Of a stretch of 64,000 nt of DNA, positions 1-11,070 are shown piece by piece (the first letter of the stretch is position 1; each line of letters starts with the position of its first letter). Source of the DNA: Triticum aestivum (Eukaryota; Streptophyta; Magnoliopsida; Poales; Poaceae). The translations under genes and the position numbers were made by a program. The notes under the pieces were generated by a model. The model had not been told where the DNA came from, searched no databases, and saw only the letters and a list, made by a program, of their open reading frames with translations. The stretch covers positions 313,276,209 to 313,340,208 of the forward strand of contig NC_057802.1 in NCBI RefSeq assembly GCF_018294505.1, given 5' to 3'.

Positions 1-339
1 CCTGCTTGATTGATCTTGATGAATATGAGGATTACAAGAATTGATCTACCACGAGATTGTAATAGCTAAACCCTAGATGTCTAGCCTGTATGTTTGTGAT
101 TGCCTCTACGGACTAAACCCTCCGGTTTATATAGACACCGGAGAGGCCTAGGGTTGTACAGAGTCGGTTTACAGAGGAAGGAATCTTCATATCCGAACGC
201 CAAGCTTGCCATCCACGCAAATGAGAGTCCCATCCGTACACGGGACGGTCGTCTTCTGTCTTGTATCTTCATGGCCCATCAGTCCGCCCACGTCACATAG
301 ACCGGACGCCCGAGGACCCCTTAATCCAGGACTCCCTCA
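1..339 (-). repeat. 3' LTR (partial) of left Fatima-like element
   Basis: The end at 339 (ACTCCCTCA on the plus strand) matches the end of the second LTR at 27868, and the whole 339 bases align to 27530-27868 with about 30 differences counted by eye (near 9%). That is too many for the two LTRs of a young element and supports two separate insertions. On the minus strand the LTR begins TGAGGGAGTC. About 130 bases of its 3' end lie outside the window. Confidence 0.9.
125..134 (-). promoter_or_regulatory. TATA box of left Fatima-like LTR
   Basis: The minus strand reads CTATATAAAC here, inside the LTR. The same box is present in the other Fatima-like LTR near 27655-27664. It is the likely core promoter for the element's sense RNA (inference). 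Confidence 0.6.
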
Positions 340-352
340 GTAGCCCCCGAAC
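340..352 (-). other. Polypurine tract of left Fatima-like element
   Basis: The minus strand reads GTTCGGGGGCTAC directly before the LTR start. A G-rich tract touching the 3' LTR is the usual primer site for plus-strand DNA synthesis in LTR elements. Confidence 0.7.
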
Positions 353-580
353 CAGACTTCAATGACGATGTGTCCGGCGCGCTGATAGTCTTCGGCATTG
401 CAAGGCGAGTTCTTCCTCCGTATAGTTTAAAGTGTCTGATCCGAAGAGTTGTATTCAGCTTTCATTTAATGTTGTACCCATTGGCTTCTGCGCCTCCATT
501 GCTTCGGCTTCCACGTGTCGAGCGAAGACGAAAGGTTAGAGTATTTTTGCACATAATGCCCTGGCCGTGTAAGAAAGGCG

Positions 581-589
581 TATATTTAA
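581..589 (+). promoter_or_regulatory. TATA box of antisense gene
   Basis: TATATTTAA lies 75 bases upstream of the ATG at 664 of the antisense gene, on the strand opposite to the element's gag-pol. Elements E and F have similarly placed boxes in front of their antisense genes. Confidence 0.6.
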
Positions 590-663
590 GTGGATTGGAT
601 CTCAGATGCCATCTCACACCAGGCGGGAAATCCTTAGAGCTTGCTAGGAGAAATCATTCCAGC

Positions 664-3622
664 ATGGCTAGCATTCCCAGTTCTTCCTCCCGCCCCCATG
701 GCTCCGAAAAAGGCGATTGGGAGAAATGTTCAGTATCCCATGACCGACCGAGTAAGCTTCAAACACAGGGATTCCTTCCCCCCGCAGATCTAGTCCCCGT
801 CCGAGCAGGATTAACCCCTTTATAGGCGAAGCCCTGGTGGAATATTTCCCTAATCGGACCAGGGGGAGCGAGTGTGCTTCATATCCTTCTTAATAAGAGG
901 AGTCGGGTTTCCAATCCACCCTTTCCTCCGAGGCCTCCTGGAGTACTACGGCCTCCAACTGCACAACTTCACTCCGGCCTCCATCCTGCATATCGCGGGT
1001 TTTGTCACTCTTTGCGAGCTATTCCTGGGCTGCGAGGCCCACTTTGATCTATGGAGGAAACTTTTCTGCCTCGTCCCTCGTACCCAAAAGGGATCCGTGT
1101 TTGAGGTGGGCGGCGTCGAGATATGGCGCATAGCTGGGACCGGATACTTATCCGCCACGCCGAAGAAGGCATCCGAAGAGTGTCCCTCGGAGTGGTTCTA
1201 TATTGAAGATGTCGCTCTCCCCGACCCAGTCCGAATGGGCCTTCCCGAATTTTCTAGCGCTCCATTGAGGAAAGGCCACAGCTGGCGTCCTCGGAGCCTC
1301 GAGGAGGAGGATAGCGTAGAAGTCCAACAATTAATGGGCAGGATAAGGATACTTGCCCAGTCCGGATTATCAATAATCGAGGTAATGGCAACTTCCATAG
1401 TGCGAGGTGTTCAGCCACTTCAATTCAGAGGGCTCCTAATGTGGCACTACAATGGGGAAGATGACGCCTCACGCTGCGGACGGAAGGGTCCCGACACCCC
1501 TGCCGCCCTGGCCACAATATTGGCCGACCTGTATAAAGGGGAGAAAGAGGAGTTCACTTGTCTTAAGCGCCAAGAGTGATTCTCCATGTACAATCCCCCT
1601 AGCTGGGTGAGTTTTAATCTCACCTCCTTACTCAATCCTTTCCCCGAGTCATGTTTAATTGACATTTACCCGTCCATTTTTAATAGGAATGGCGGAAGGC
1701 TATCGCGGGGATTTATAGCCCCGCTCCACAGCCGGAGGACCATAACCGAGACCTCGATCCCGGATTTGAAGAGGATCCAGACATATTTGTAGAACTCAAA
1801 GAGGGAGTCTTCTACCAGGCGAGCTATGATGGCACAGAAGTGGCCATCGTGGCCGATTATCCCGGCCTCCTTCCTGCCTCACATGTAAGTAGCCAGGAGA
1901 CATCTCCTCCGAAAGAGCTTCCTCATTATGCCTCACCCACCACACTGTCTCGTGCTCCAAAGGGGAGGCGCTCGGCGCGTCATGCCGCACCAGAGGCGTC
2001 TCATAAGAGAGCGGCGCCTACACCGGGCGAGTCTTCGAAGAGGAAGGCAAATGACAACGTGGCCGAGCCTTCATCAAAGAGGTATGACTTTAAATATGCC
2101 CCCTGGCAGTCACATCGAACCGTGACATTGTCCGTTGTGTTTTATCAGGAAGAGTGTTCGCCGGACTATGTCCGGGGATCCTGCCAGTCGCGCCTCCATT
2201 AGTCAGGTTCCAGATCCTGCCTCTAGGGCGGGGGCTGACACGGGAGCGACACCGGATTGTCCTTCTTCATAGGATTTGGATAATGTATCCGTCACGAACT
2301 ATGAAGTGGAGAGCGCCATGAATCATCGGCGCCGGAGGGCCGCTCTTCGCGACCCCGGATTTGCTAAAGAGGCGTTCAACGCCCTTCAACTCGGCTGATG
2401 CGTACATCCGAGCTGCTCGGTGGGCTTACCAGGGCCACTGACTAGTATTTGAAAGATATGCGGGTAAGTACGCATTGTATAGATCTGGTAATCATGTACC
2501 AGTAGCCCCCTAGACTTGAAACAGTTGAAACAACTGATTTAAGGATCATTGTATAATCAGGTACTCACAGAGAAGAACAACATGCTGTCTCATGATCTGG
2601 AAAAGTGCCAGACTCAGCCAGCTATTGTTACCGCCGAACTGAAGAAGTCCAAGGAGGCACCGCATGGTAATGTTCCCTTCCATCCAGGAAAAGTATAATC
2701 GCGTACCAGTAATGTTAATACCGTTGCATTTCCGATGACAGGATTAGTAGATCAACTGAAAGAGGAACTGAAAGTCGCGCAGGCGGGTGAACAAGAGGCC
2801 AAAAGGCAACTGGCCGGAGGTGAGCGTGTGTTGACACGGGTCAGGGATGATAAGAACAAGCTGCATGATTCTAACACCCTACTGGGCGAAGAGCTAAAAT
2901 ATGTATGAGCCCAGCTAGCTGACGCCGTGAAGGAAAATAGGAGGCTACGAGGTGGCATATTCAGTATGCTTTTGAACTTGCCTCCATGTAATTCAGCGAA
3001 AAAAATGAGCTGACAGGTTTATGTCTGCAGGTATGCTGACTGGCCGCCCCACAGAGGAAATGTCCGGATCTCAAGGCGATCTGCTGCAAGAGCTGTCCCA
3101 AGTGCACGAGCGAGCTCGGCAAGCAATGCGGAGCGTTGCCAAGGCTTTGTGGCCATCCGCCTCCCCTCCAGGAAGTATGGAGGAGCTTGTGAAGCTATTC
3201 CAAGGAGCTCGGCAGCGCTTTAGATTATGGAAGATATCAGCCTGCCGAGAAGGTGCGCGAGAGGCCTGGGCCATGGTGAAAACACGGTACACCAAGCTTG
3301 ATCCGAATCATATGGCCCGGGTCGGACCTCGGGAGTCAGATGGACAAGAAATTCCAGTTAGTTCGGTATATGACCTAGTAAAGATAGCCGCCAAGTTTTC
3401 CCAACAGGATTGTAAGCTAGACAGCCTGTTAGACGGCATAGAGGAAGAAGTTTGTGAGTCCAAGTTACTATGTACTTCGATTGACAAATTTGTCCCTAGC
3501 CGGATTGTAAAACGATTGTCATGGCAGACCTTTTTGCTTCAACCTCTGGATCCAAAGGTGCGGAGTGTTTCCGAATACCGGAGCGGCGATATAGGCCGGG
3601 GTATGCGTGGAAACCAGGCGTA
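664..3622 (+). pseudogene. Antisense gene of left Fatima-like element (gypsy-type 'Transposase_28'-like), broken
   Basis: This multi-exon gene runs against pol near the element's 3' end. Exon 1 (664-1606) encodes a Ser-rich start and then a domain like the Pfam 'putative gypsy type transposon' family, with landmarks RGVGFPIHPFLRGLLEYYGL and EWFYIEDV. Apparent introns with GT-AG ends lie at 1607-1686, 2082-2148, 2464-2560, 2667-2741 and about 2965-3030. Exon 2 is Lys/Arg/Ser-rich, exons 4-5 look like a coiled coil, and the last exon (3031-3622) is an acidic helical region ending at a stop at 3620-3622. Breaks are a frameshift near 826-870 and in-frame stops at 1577, in exon 3 and near 2906. 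Its role is unknown. Such antisense genes are known in Tat-lineage grass retrotransposons, but no biochemical function is established. The intron model is by eye. Confidence 0.7.
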
Positions 3623-4270
3623 GGGGTCATAGTTGCTTGATCAGACAAGTTGTATCTGGCTAGCTATGTTATATTACTTGTTAATTGTAAGAAACATCTT
3701 CCAGGGAGAATAGTTCCATTAAGGGTTTCTTTCCCTGGGTGAACATGCGTTAGTGTGCATGCCCGAACTATGATTGAAAAATTGCAGTATACGTAACATC
3801 TGGGGTTCATAGTGTAATGAGGGTAAAACATCTTTAGTCCGCCAACCGAATATTCCCTTAAGAACGCTAGCTTTCGGCTTCACCTAGTCTGAGGTACAAG
3901 TCCAGATGACCCGGCTGGAACAATCGCAGAGGTGCTCCCTTTATGCCCTAGCCGAACAAACGGGAACGTAGGGCATAAGCACAAGAGCCAGGCAACCCAG
4001 CTTGGCAAAAACTGAAGTCATAATGGTGCATATAATGGCGAAGAAAAGGTACATATGAGGAAAGGACACATATGTGGTGAGCTTGATGCTCGGAAAATAA
4101 TAATAAGCTTCTGTAAAAGAAGCCCCCAGGTATGATGAGCGTATACATTTAAAGATGTGTACGTCATAAGAGTGTGGTTTGGCCGCACAAGAGCTATAGA
4201 GCTAGAGAAAAATTAAAAAGAGAGAAAAAATGGAAACAAAGGGAGAAGAAGATGAACAAAGAGTATGACT
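3623..4270. other. Non-coding spacer between antisense gene and pol, with a stem-loop
   Basis: This is the shared 3' flank of two converging genes. It is A/T-rich with no credible ORF. A perfect 10-base inverted repeat (TTATGCCCTA at 3941-3950 and TAGGGCATAA at 3969-3978) with an 18-base loop sits in the middle, followed by a GCCAGGCAACCCA segment that also follows the equivalent hairpin at 23384-23422. Confidence 0.7.
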
Positions 4271-5329
4271 CTAGGCGTAGAATCTTCGGAGTCTGGCGGC
4301 ATTCCACGGGTTTGGCTCTAAGCGATTGTCTGATGCATCACGCAGGCGGTACGCTCCTCCAGTGAGAACTTCATCTATGATGAAGGGACCCTCCCACTTG
4401 GGGTTGAGTTTGTCCTTTTTCTTTTCTGGCAAGCGTAGAACGAGTTCACCAACATTATAAGTCTTGGCCCACACTTCTCCACTTTGGTACCTGCGAGCCT
4501 GTTGTTGATAGAATGCAGAATGTGCTTTTGCCACGTCGCGCTCCTCCTCCAGGGTATCTAGACTGTCCTGCCGATCAAGCTCGGATTCTCTCTCTTCATA
4601 CATGCGCACTCGAGGTGAGTCATGAATGATGTCGCAGGGCAAAACGGCCTCTGCACCGTACACCATGAAGAATGGTGTGTATCCGGTAGTGCGATTGGGC
4701 GTGGTCCGCAGCCCCCAAAGTACGGAGTCGAGCTCCTCGACGCAGTGCTTGTCTGATTCTTTCAAAGACCGCACTAGTCTAGGCTTAATGCCTCTCATGA
4801 TAAGACCATTAGCTCGTTCGACTTGACCGTTTGTTTGTGGATGATAGATCGAGGCGTAATCGAGCTTAATGCCCAGTTTAGCACACCAGGTTTTCACTTC
4901 ATCGACTGTGAAATTGGAGCCATTATCGGTGATGATGTTGTGTGGGACACCATAACGGTGCACGACACCGGATATAAAGTCTATCGCCGGTCAGGCTTCG
5001 GCCGTTTTAACTGGTTTGGCCTCTATCCACTTGGTGAATTTATCTACCATGACTAGCAGATATTTTTTCTTATGATTTCCTCCTTTAAGGGGTCCGACCA
5101 TATCAGGCCCCCAGTCCGCGAAAGGCCAAGTAATGGGGATTGTTTGTAGAGCGGTAGGCGGCATATGGCTTTGATTGGCGAAAAGCTGGCATCCAACACA
5201 ATGTTGGACGAGGTCCCGTGCATCTGCTCGGGCCGTCGGCCAAAAGAAGCCTGTACGGAAGGCCTTACTTATGAGGGTCTGAGCCGCGGCATGGTGACCG
5301 CCGAGACCAGCATGGATTTCGGCCAGGAT
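4271..5329 (-). pseudogene. pol: Integrase domain of left Fatima-like pol, broken
   Basis: Reading on the minus strand, an HHCC zinc-binding region (GLGGHHAAAQTL, then HCVGCQ) is followed by the DDE catalytic core: Asp in DWGPDMVGPL, Asp in IITDNGSNF and Glu in HPQTNGQVERANG. The C-terminal part carries the Gypsy hallmark VGELVLR, then KWEGPF. All three catalytic acids are intact. Two in-frame stops, at 5330-5332 and near 4988, interrupt the same frame, so no continuous protein is possible. The reading frame is shared with the RT/RNase H block to its right. It ends at a stop at 4271-4273. Confidence 0.9.
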
Positions 5330-6982
5330 CTACCGTCCCTCTTCTTCGGAAATACATCTTTGAAGGACTCCGGTAGCACTTTTCTTGTAGAGCTCTCCGT
5401 CATGGACCTTGTAGGCTTTCGAGCGTCGAACAATGCAGCGAGCCTCATTCTGGTCCTCAGGGAGCTCTCGCCTATTAAGGACGGCCAAGAAGGGTTCGGT
5501 CCATGGGGCAATTACTACCATTATTAGATGGGCCGATGATGTTATTTTGGTGGCTGAGCCCCCGATGATATCGGTATTGTGTTCGGAATCTGGGGGTGTA
5601 ATCGGATCCGGACTAGTGTTGCTGCTCTCACCCTGCCACATCACGGATGGCTTGAAGAGCCTTTCCAAAAAGATGTTAGGCGGGACGGGGTCACGCTTGG
5701 CGCCCATGCGAGCAAGGACATCCGCCGCTTGATTACTTTCTCGAGCCACATGATGAAACTCGAGTCCCTCGAACCTAGCTGATATTTTGAGTATGGCGTT
5801 ACGATAGGCCGCCATCTTTGGATCTTTGGCGTCGAAGTCTCCATTTATTTGGGATATTGCGAGATTTGAATCCCCGCGCACCTCCAAGCGTTGTATGCCC
5901 ATGGAGGCAGCCATCCGAAGACCCTGCAATAAGGCTTCGTATTCGGCTGCATTGTTGGAGTCTGTGTATAATATTTGGAGTACGTACTGGACTGTGTCTC
6001 CAGTGGGGGACGTTAAGACGACGCCCGCTCCTAAGCCGGCCAGCATTTTAGAGCCATTGAAGTGCATGACCCAATTATGTGCCGTACTCTTTAGGAGGTT
6101 CGGCTTCTGTCCACTCGGCGACGAAGTCAGCCAATACTTGGGATTTAATGGCTCGGCGTGGTTTGTATGTAATGTCGAATGGCAGGAGCTCAATGGCCCA
6201 CTTGGCAATCTGGCCCGTAGCGTCGCGGTTTTTATTATGTCACTGAGTGGTACTTCGGAAGCCACCATGATCGAGCACTCTTGGAAGTAGTGTCGTAGCT
6301 TCCGGGATGCCATGAAAACTGCATATGCTATCTTTTGGTAATGAGGGTACCGGGATTTGCATGGAGTGAGGACAGTGGATACATAGTATACCGGGTTCTG
6401 GAGTGGGAATTTGTGTCCGTCCTCCTCTCGCTCATTGACGAGCACCGCGCTCACCACCTGGTGAGTTGCAGATATGTATAATAACATCGGTTCGCCGACG
6501 TTCGGCGCGGCTAGGATTGGGTTGCTCGCTAAAAGAGCCTTTATTTCTTCCAGTCCAGCCGTTGTCGCATCCATCCAGTCAAAGTGGTCGGTGCGTCGGA
6601 GAAGGCGATAAAGTGGCAATGCTTTTTGTCCTAGTCTGGAGATAAAGCGGCTTAAAGCTGCCACGCATCCGGCTAGTTTTTGGACCTGTTTAAGGTCTGT
6701 TGGTGTAACCAATTGTGACAAAGCTTGGATTTTGGCTGGATTTGCCTCAATTCCTCTATTGGAAACGATGAAGCCCAACAGTTTTCCAGCGAGAACGCTG
6801 AAAACACACTTTTCCGGATTGAGCTTGATGTCATATGTGCGGAGGTTGTCGAATGTGAGACGTAGGTCGTCTATTAATGACTCGACGTGCCTAGTCTTAA
6901 TGACGACGTCATCCACATATGCTTCAACTGTCTTGCCGATTTGTTTCTCCAGGCATGTTTGAATCATGCGTGGCGCCGGCAT
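5330..6982 (-). pseudogene. pol: RT C-terminal part and RNase H of left Fatima-like pol
   Basis: A 550-codon open stretch holds the RT active-site box VEAYVDDVV near residue 20, the RT connection region (LAGCVAALSRFISRLGQKA), and a second RNase H-like block. RNase H landmarks are MHFNGSK, AAEYEALL, RGDSNLAI and NQAADVLA. The first catalytic acid, normally Asp in FDGS, is Asn here, which should weaken or abolish RNase H. A frameshift around 6985 separates it from the upstream RT part: about eight bases of the usual A-T-Y-Q-R region seem to be missing. Confidence 0.9.
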
Positions 6983-7375
6983 TTTTAAGCCCGAAGGGCA
7001 TAGTGTTGAAGCAGAAAGGCCCGTATGGGGTAATGAATGCCGTTGCGGCTTGATCGTACTCCTTCATTTTGATTTGATGGTATCCGGAGTATGCGTCGAG
7101 GAAACATAGTGAGTCGTGTGCTGCGGTAGCATCAATAATCTGATCGATGCGGGGGAGGGGGAAGGGATCCTTAGGGCAGGCCTTGTTGAGGTCTTTGAAA
7201 TCGACGCACAAGCGCCAGGATTTGTCCTTCTTTGGCACCATCACCAGGTTTGCTAGCCAGTCCGGGTGTTTTATTTCTCTAATGAATCTGGCCTCGATTA
7301 ACTTGGCTAGCTCCTCCCCCATAGCTTGTCATTTGGGTTCGGAAAAACGCCGCAGTGTTTGCTTGACCGACTTAT
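6924..7375 (-). pseudogene. pol: RT N-terminal part of left Fatima-like pol, cut by an insertion
   Basis: The minus strand encodes the fingers and palm of a Gypsy reverse transcriptase: WLANLVMVPKKD, WRLCVDFKDLNKACPKD, FLDAYSGYHQI and MPFGLKNAGAT. Upstream it continues as KQTLRRFSEPK and then a stop. At 7376 it is replaced by the LTR of the Athila-lineage element. The five bases before that LTR are CTTAT; no matching duplicate was found at the far side. Confidence 0.9.
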
Positions 7376-8938
7376 TGCTACCTCTTGAGCATGCGTTGGT
7401 TTTCCCTTGAAGAGGAAAGGATGATGCAGCAAACTAGCGTAAGTATTTCCCTCAGTTTTTGAGAACCAAGGTATCAATCCGGTAGGAGACTACACGTAAG
7501 TCGCCTAGTACTTGCACAAACAATCAAGAACCTTGCAACCAACGCGATAAAGGGGTTGTCAATCCCTTCACGACCGCTTGCAAAAGTGAGATCTGATAAA
7601 GATAATAAGATAAATATTTTTGGTATTTTTTTGTATAGATTGAAAAGTAAAGATTGCAAAATAAATAGTAAACTGAATTGTAGATTGGAAACTTATATGA
7701 TGTAAAGTAGACCCGGGGGCCATAGGTTTCACTAGTGGCTTCTCTCAAGATAGCATATATATTATGATGGGTGAACAAATTACTGTCGAGCAATTGATAG
7801 AAAAGTGCATAATTATGAGAATATCTAGGCATGATCATGAACATAGGCATCACGTCCATGACAAGTAGACGGAAACGATTCTGCATCTACTACTATTACT
7901 CCACACATCGACCGCTATCCAGCATGCATCTAGAGTATTAAGTTCATAAGAACAGAGTAACGCATTAGGCAAGATGACATGATGTAGAGGGATAAACTCA
8001 AGCAATATGATATAAACCCCATCTTTTTATCCTCGATGGCAACAATACAAATACATGTCGTCTCCCTTTCTGTCACTAGGATCGAGCACCGCAAGATTGA
8101 ACCCAAAGCTAAGCACTTCTCCCATTGCAAGAAAGATCAATCTAGTAGGCCAAACCAAACTGATAATTCGAAGAGACTTGCAAAGATATTAAATCATGCA
8201 TATAAGAATTCAGAGAAGAATCAAATATTGTTCATAGATAATCTTGATCATAAACAAACAATTCATTGGATCTCGACAAACACACCGCAAAAAGAATTAC
8301 ATCGAATAGATCTCCAAGAAGATCAAGGAGAACTTTGTATTGAGATCCAAAGAGAGAGAAGAAGCCATCTAGCTAATAACTATGGACCCGAAGGTCTGTG
8401 GTAAACTACTCACACATCATCGGAGAGGCTATGGTGTTGATGTAGAAGCCCTCCGTGACCGAATCCCCCTCCGGCGGAGCACCGGAAAAGGCCCCAAGAT
8501 GGGATCTCACGGGTACAGAAGGTTGCGGCGGTGGAAAAGGTGTTTCGTGGCTCTCCCCGATGGTTTCAGGGTATAAGAGTATATATAGGCGAAAGAAGTA
8601 GCTCGGTGGAGCTGCGAGGGGCCCACGAGGATGGGGGGCGTGCCCACCCCCCTGGGGCGCGCCCTCCTACCTTGTGGCTTCCTCGCTGCTTCCTTGACGT
8701 CCACTCCAAGTCTCCTAGATTGTGTTTGTTCCTCGTGAAGGTTTCATTCCGTTTGATATTCCTTTTCTGCGAAACACTGAAATAGGCAAAAAAAACAGCA
8801 ATTTGCACTGGGCCTTCGGTTAATAGGTTAGTCCCAAAAATAATATAAAAAGGTATATTAAAGCCCATTAAACATCCAAAACAGATAATATAATAGCATG
8901 GAACAATAAAAAATTATAGATACGCTGGAGACGTATCA
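7376..8938 (-). repeat. 3' LTR of Athila-lineage element (1563 bp)
   Basis: On the minus strand it runs from TGATACGTCTCCAGCGTATC to GAGGTAGCA. The TG...CA ends are intact. It shares long stretches, for example ACCCGGGGGCC near 7705, with the solo LTR at 34797-36418, so the two are related families. It contains the GC-rich stem-loop at 8624-8676. Confidence 0.85.
8624..8676. repeat. GC-rich inverted repeat in LTR
   Basis: CACGAGG at the left and CCTTGTG at the right flank a GGGGGGCGTGCCC / GGGGCGCGCCC core. The same arrangement occurs in both D LTRs and inside D. Confidence 0.6.
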
Positions 8939-9318
8939 AGCACCCCCAAGCTTAATTCCTGCTCGTCCTTGAGTAGGTAAATGATAAAAACAGAAATTTT
9001 GATGTGGAATGCTACCTAACATAATTTTCAATATAATTTTCTTCATTGTGGCATGAATGTTCAGATCCGGAAGATTCAAGACAAAAGTTTAATATTGACA
9101 TAAAAATAATAATACTTCAAGCATACTAACTAAGCAATTATGTCTTCTCAAAATAACATGGCCAAAGAAAGCTTATCCCTACAAAATCATATAGTTTGGC
9201 TATGCTTCATTTTCGTCACACAAAAATGCTCTCATCATGCACAACCCCGATGACAAGCCAAGCAATTGTTTCATACTTTAGTAATCTCAAACTTTTTTCA
9301 ACTTTCACGCAATACATG
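8939..9318 (-). other. 3' internal segment and polypurine tract of Athila-lineage element
   Basis: The minus strand reads TAAGCTTGGGGGTGCT (8939-8954) right before the LTR, a good polypurine tract. The rest is A/T-rich non-coding sequence up to the ACATG duplicate (9314-9318) where Copia A entered. Confidence 0.8.
9314..9318. repeat. Left TSD of Copia A (ACATG)
   Basis: ACATG here and at 18054-18058 flanks the element exactly at its TG and CA ends: a perfect 5-bp target duplication. Confidence 0.95.
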
Positions 9319-10544
9319 TGAAGGAAATATGCCCTAGAGGCAATAATAAAGTTATTATTTATTTCCTTATATCATGATAAATGTTTATTATTCATGCTAG
9401 AATTGTATTAACCGGAAACATAATACTTGTGTGAATACATAGACAAACAGAGTGTCACTAGTATGCCTCTACTTGACTAGCTCGTTGATCAAAGATGGTT
9501 ATATTTCCTAGCCATAGACATGAGTTGTCATTTGATTAACGGGATCACATCATTAGGAGAATTATGTGATTGACTTGACCCATTCCGTTAGCTTAGCACT
9601 CGATCGTTTAGTATGTTGCTATTGCTTTCTTCATGACTTATACATGTTCCTATGACTATGAGATTATGCAACTCCCGTTTACCGGAGGAACACTTTGTGT
9701 GCAACCAAACGTCACCATGTAATTGGGTGATTATAAAGGTGCTCTACAGGTGTCTCCAAAGGTACTTGTTGGGTTGACGTATTTCGAGATTAGGATTTGT
9801 CACTCCGATTGTCGGAGAGGTATCTCTGGGCCCACTCAGTAATACACATCACTATAAGCCTTGCAAGCATTGTAACTAATGAGTTAGTTGCGGGATGATG
9901 TATTACGGAACGAGTAAAGAGACTTGCCGGTAATGATATTGAACTAGGTATCGAGATACTGACGATCGAATCTCGGGCAAATAACATACCGATGACAAAG
10001 GGAACAACGTATGTTGTTATGCGGTCTGACCGATAAAGACCTTCGTAGAATATGTGGGAGCCAATATGAGCATCCAGGTTCCGCTATTGGTTATTGACCG
10101 GAGAGGTGTCTCGGTCATGTCTACATAGTTCTCGAACCCGTAGGGTCCGCACGCTTAACGTTACGATGACAGTTATATTATGAGTTTATATGTTTTGATG
10201 TACCGAAGGTTGTTCGGAGTCCCGGATGTGATCACGGACATAACGAGGAGTCTCGAAATGGTCGAGACATAAAGATTGATATATTGGAAGCCTATGTTTG
10301 GATATCGGAAGTGTTCCGGGTGAAATCGGGATTTTTCCGGAGTACCGGGAGGTTACCGGAACCCCCCGGTAACTTAATGGGCCTTAGTGGGCCTAGGTGG
10401 AAGAGAGGAGAGGAGGCCAGGGCAGGGCCGCACGCCCCTCCCCCCAAGTCTGAATAGGACAAGGAGAGGGGGGCGGCGCCCCCCCTTTCCTTCCTCCCCT
10501 CCACCTCTTCCCCCTCTCTGGCCTAGTCCAACATGGAGAAGGGG

Positions 10545-10575
10545 GGAGTCCTACTCCCGGTAGGAGTAGGACTCC
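10545..10575. promoter_or_regulatory. Perfect 13-bp inverted repeat upstream of LTR TATA box
   Basis: Arms GGAGTCCTACTCC (10545-10557) and GGAGTAGGACTCC (10563-10575) enclose the loop CGGTA. The copy in the 3' LTR (17544-17574) is identical. Confidence 0.7.
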
Positions 10576-10621
10576 TCCTGGCGCGCCTCTCCCCTTTGGC
10601 CGGCCGAACCCCCCTTGCTCC

Positions 10622-10629
10622 TTTATATA
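10622..10629 (+). promoter_or_regulatory. TATA box of Copia A 5' LTR
   Basis: TTTATATA lies about 430 bases before the LTR end and is repeated at 17621-17628 in the 3' LTR. It is the likely core promoter for the genomic RNA. Confidence 0.7.
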
Positions 10630-11056
10630 CGGGGGCAGGGGGGCACCTCTAGACACACAATTGATCATTGATCTCTTAGCCGTGTGCGGTGCCCCCCTCC
10701 ACCATATTACACCTCGATAATATCGTAGCGGTGCTTAGGCGAAGCCCTGCGTCGGTAGAACATCATCATTGTCACCACGCCGTCATGCTGACGAAACTTT
10801 CCCTCAACACTCGGCTGGATCGGAGTTCGAGGGACGTCATTGAGCTGAACGTGTGCTGAACTCGGAGGTGCCGTGCGTTCGGTACTTGATCGGTCGGATC
10901 GTGAAGACGTACGACTACATCAACCGTGTTGTGTTAACGCTTCCGCTTTCGGTCTACAAGGGTATGTGGACAATCACTCTCCCCTCTCGTTGCTATGCAT
11001 CACCATGATCTTGCATGTGCGTAAGAAAATTTTGAAATTACTACGTTACCCAACAG

Positions 11057-11070
11057 TGGCATCCGAGCCA
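11057..11070 (+). other. Primer-binding site of Copia A
   Basis: TGGCATCCGAGCCA starts two bases after the LTR. It matches 12 of 14 positions of the usual initiator-methionine tRNA complement TGGTATCAGAGCCA, as expected for this Copia group. Confidence 0.8.

Larger units (their letters stand above)
1..7375 (-). mobile_element. Left Fatima-like Gypsy fragment (3' half)
   Basis: This is the 3' half of a minus-strand Gypsy LTR retrotransposon. Reading leftwards from 7375 it has reverse transcriptase, RNase H, integrase, a 3' non-coding stretch, an antisense gene on the plus strand, and the 3' LTR, which runs off the window at position 1. Order and motifs place it in the Tat branch of Gypsy. The name Fatima rests on the remembered LTR end TGAGGGAGTCCTGG. 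The part upstream of RT is absent: at 7376 the sequence switches to the LTR of another element. The 5' LTR, gag and protease expected to the right are not the ones found at 21511-27868. Confidence 0.85.
9319..11055 (+). repeat. 5' LTR of Copia A (1737 bp)
   Basis: It begins TGAAGGAAATATGCCC and ends CGTTACCCAACA, and pairs with 16320-18053. It holds a TATA box (10622-10629) and a perfect 13-bp inverted repeat (10545-10575) just upstream of it. Long ORFs in its GC-rich part are not genes. Confidence 0.95.

Noticed and set aside
11057..11070. tRNA gene fragment
   Set aside because: Only the 3' complement of a tRNA is present, directly after an LTR: a primer-binding site.
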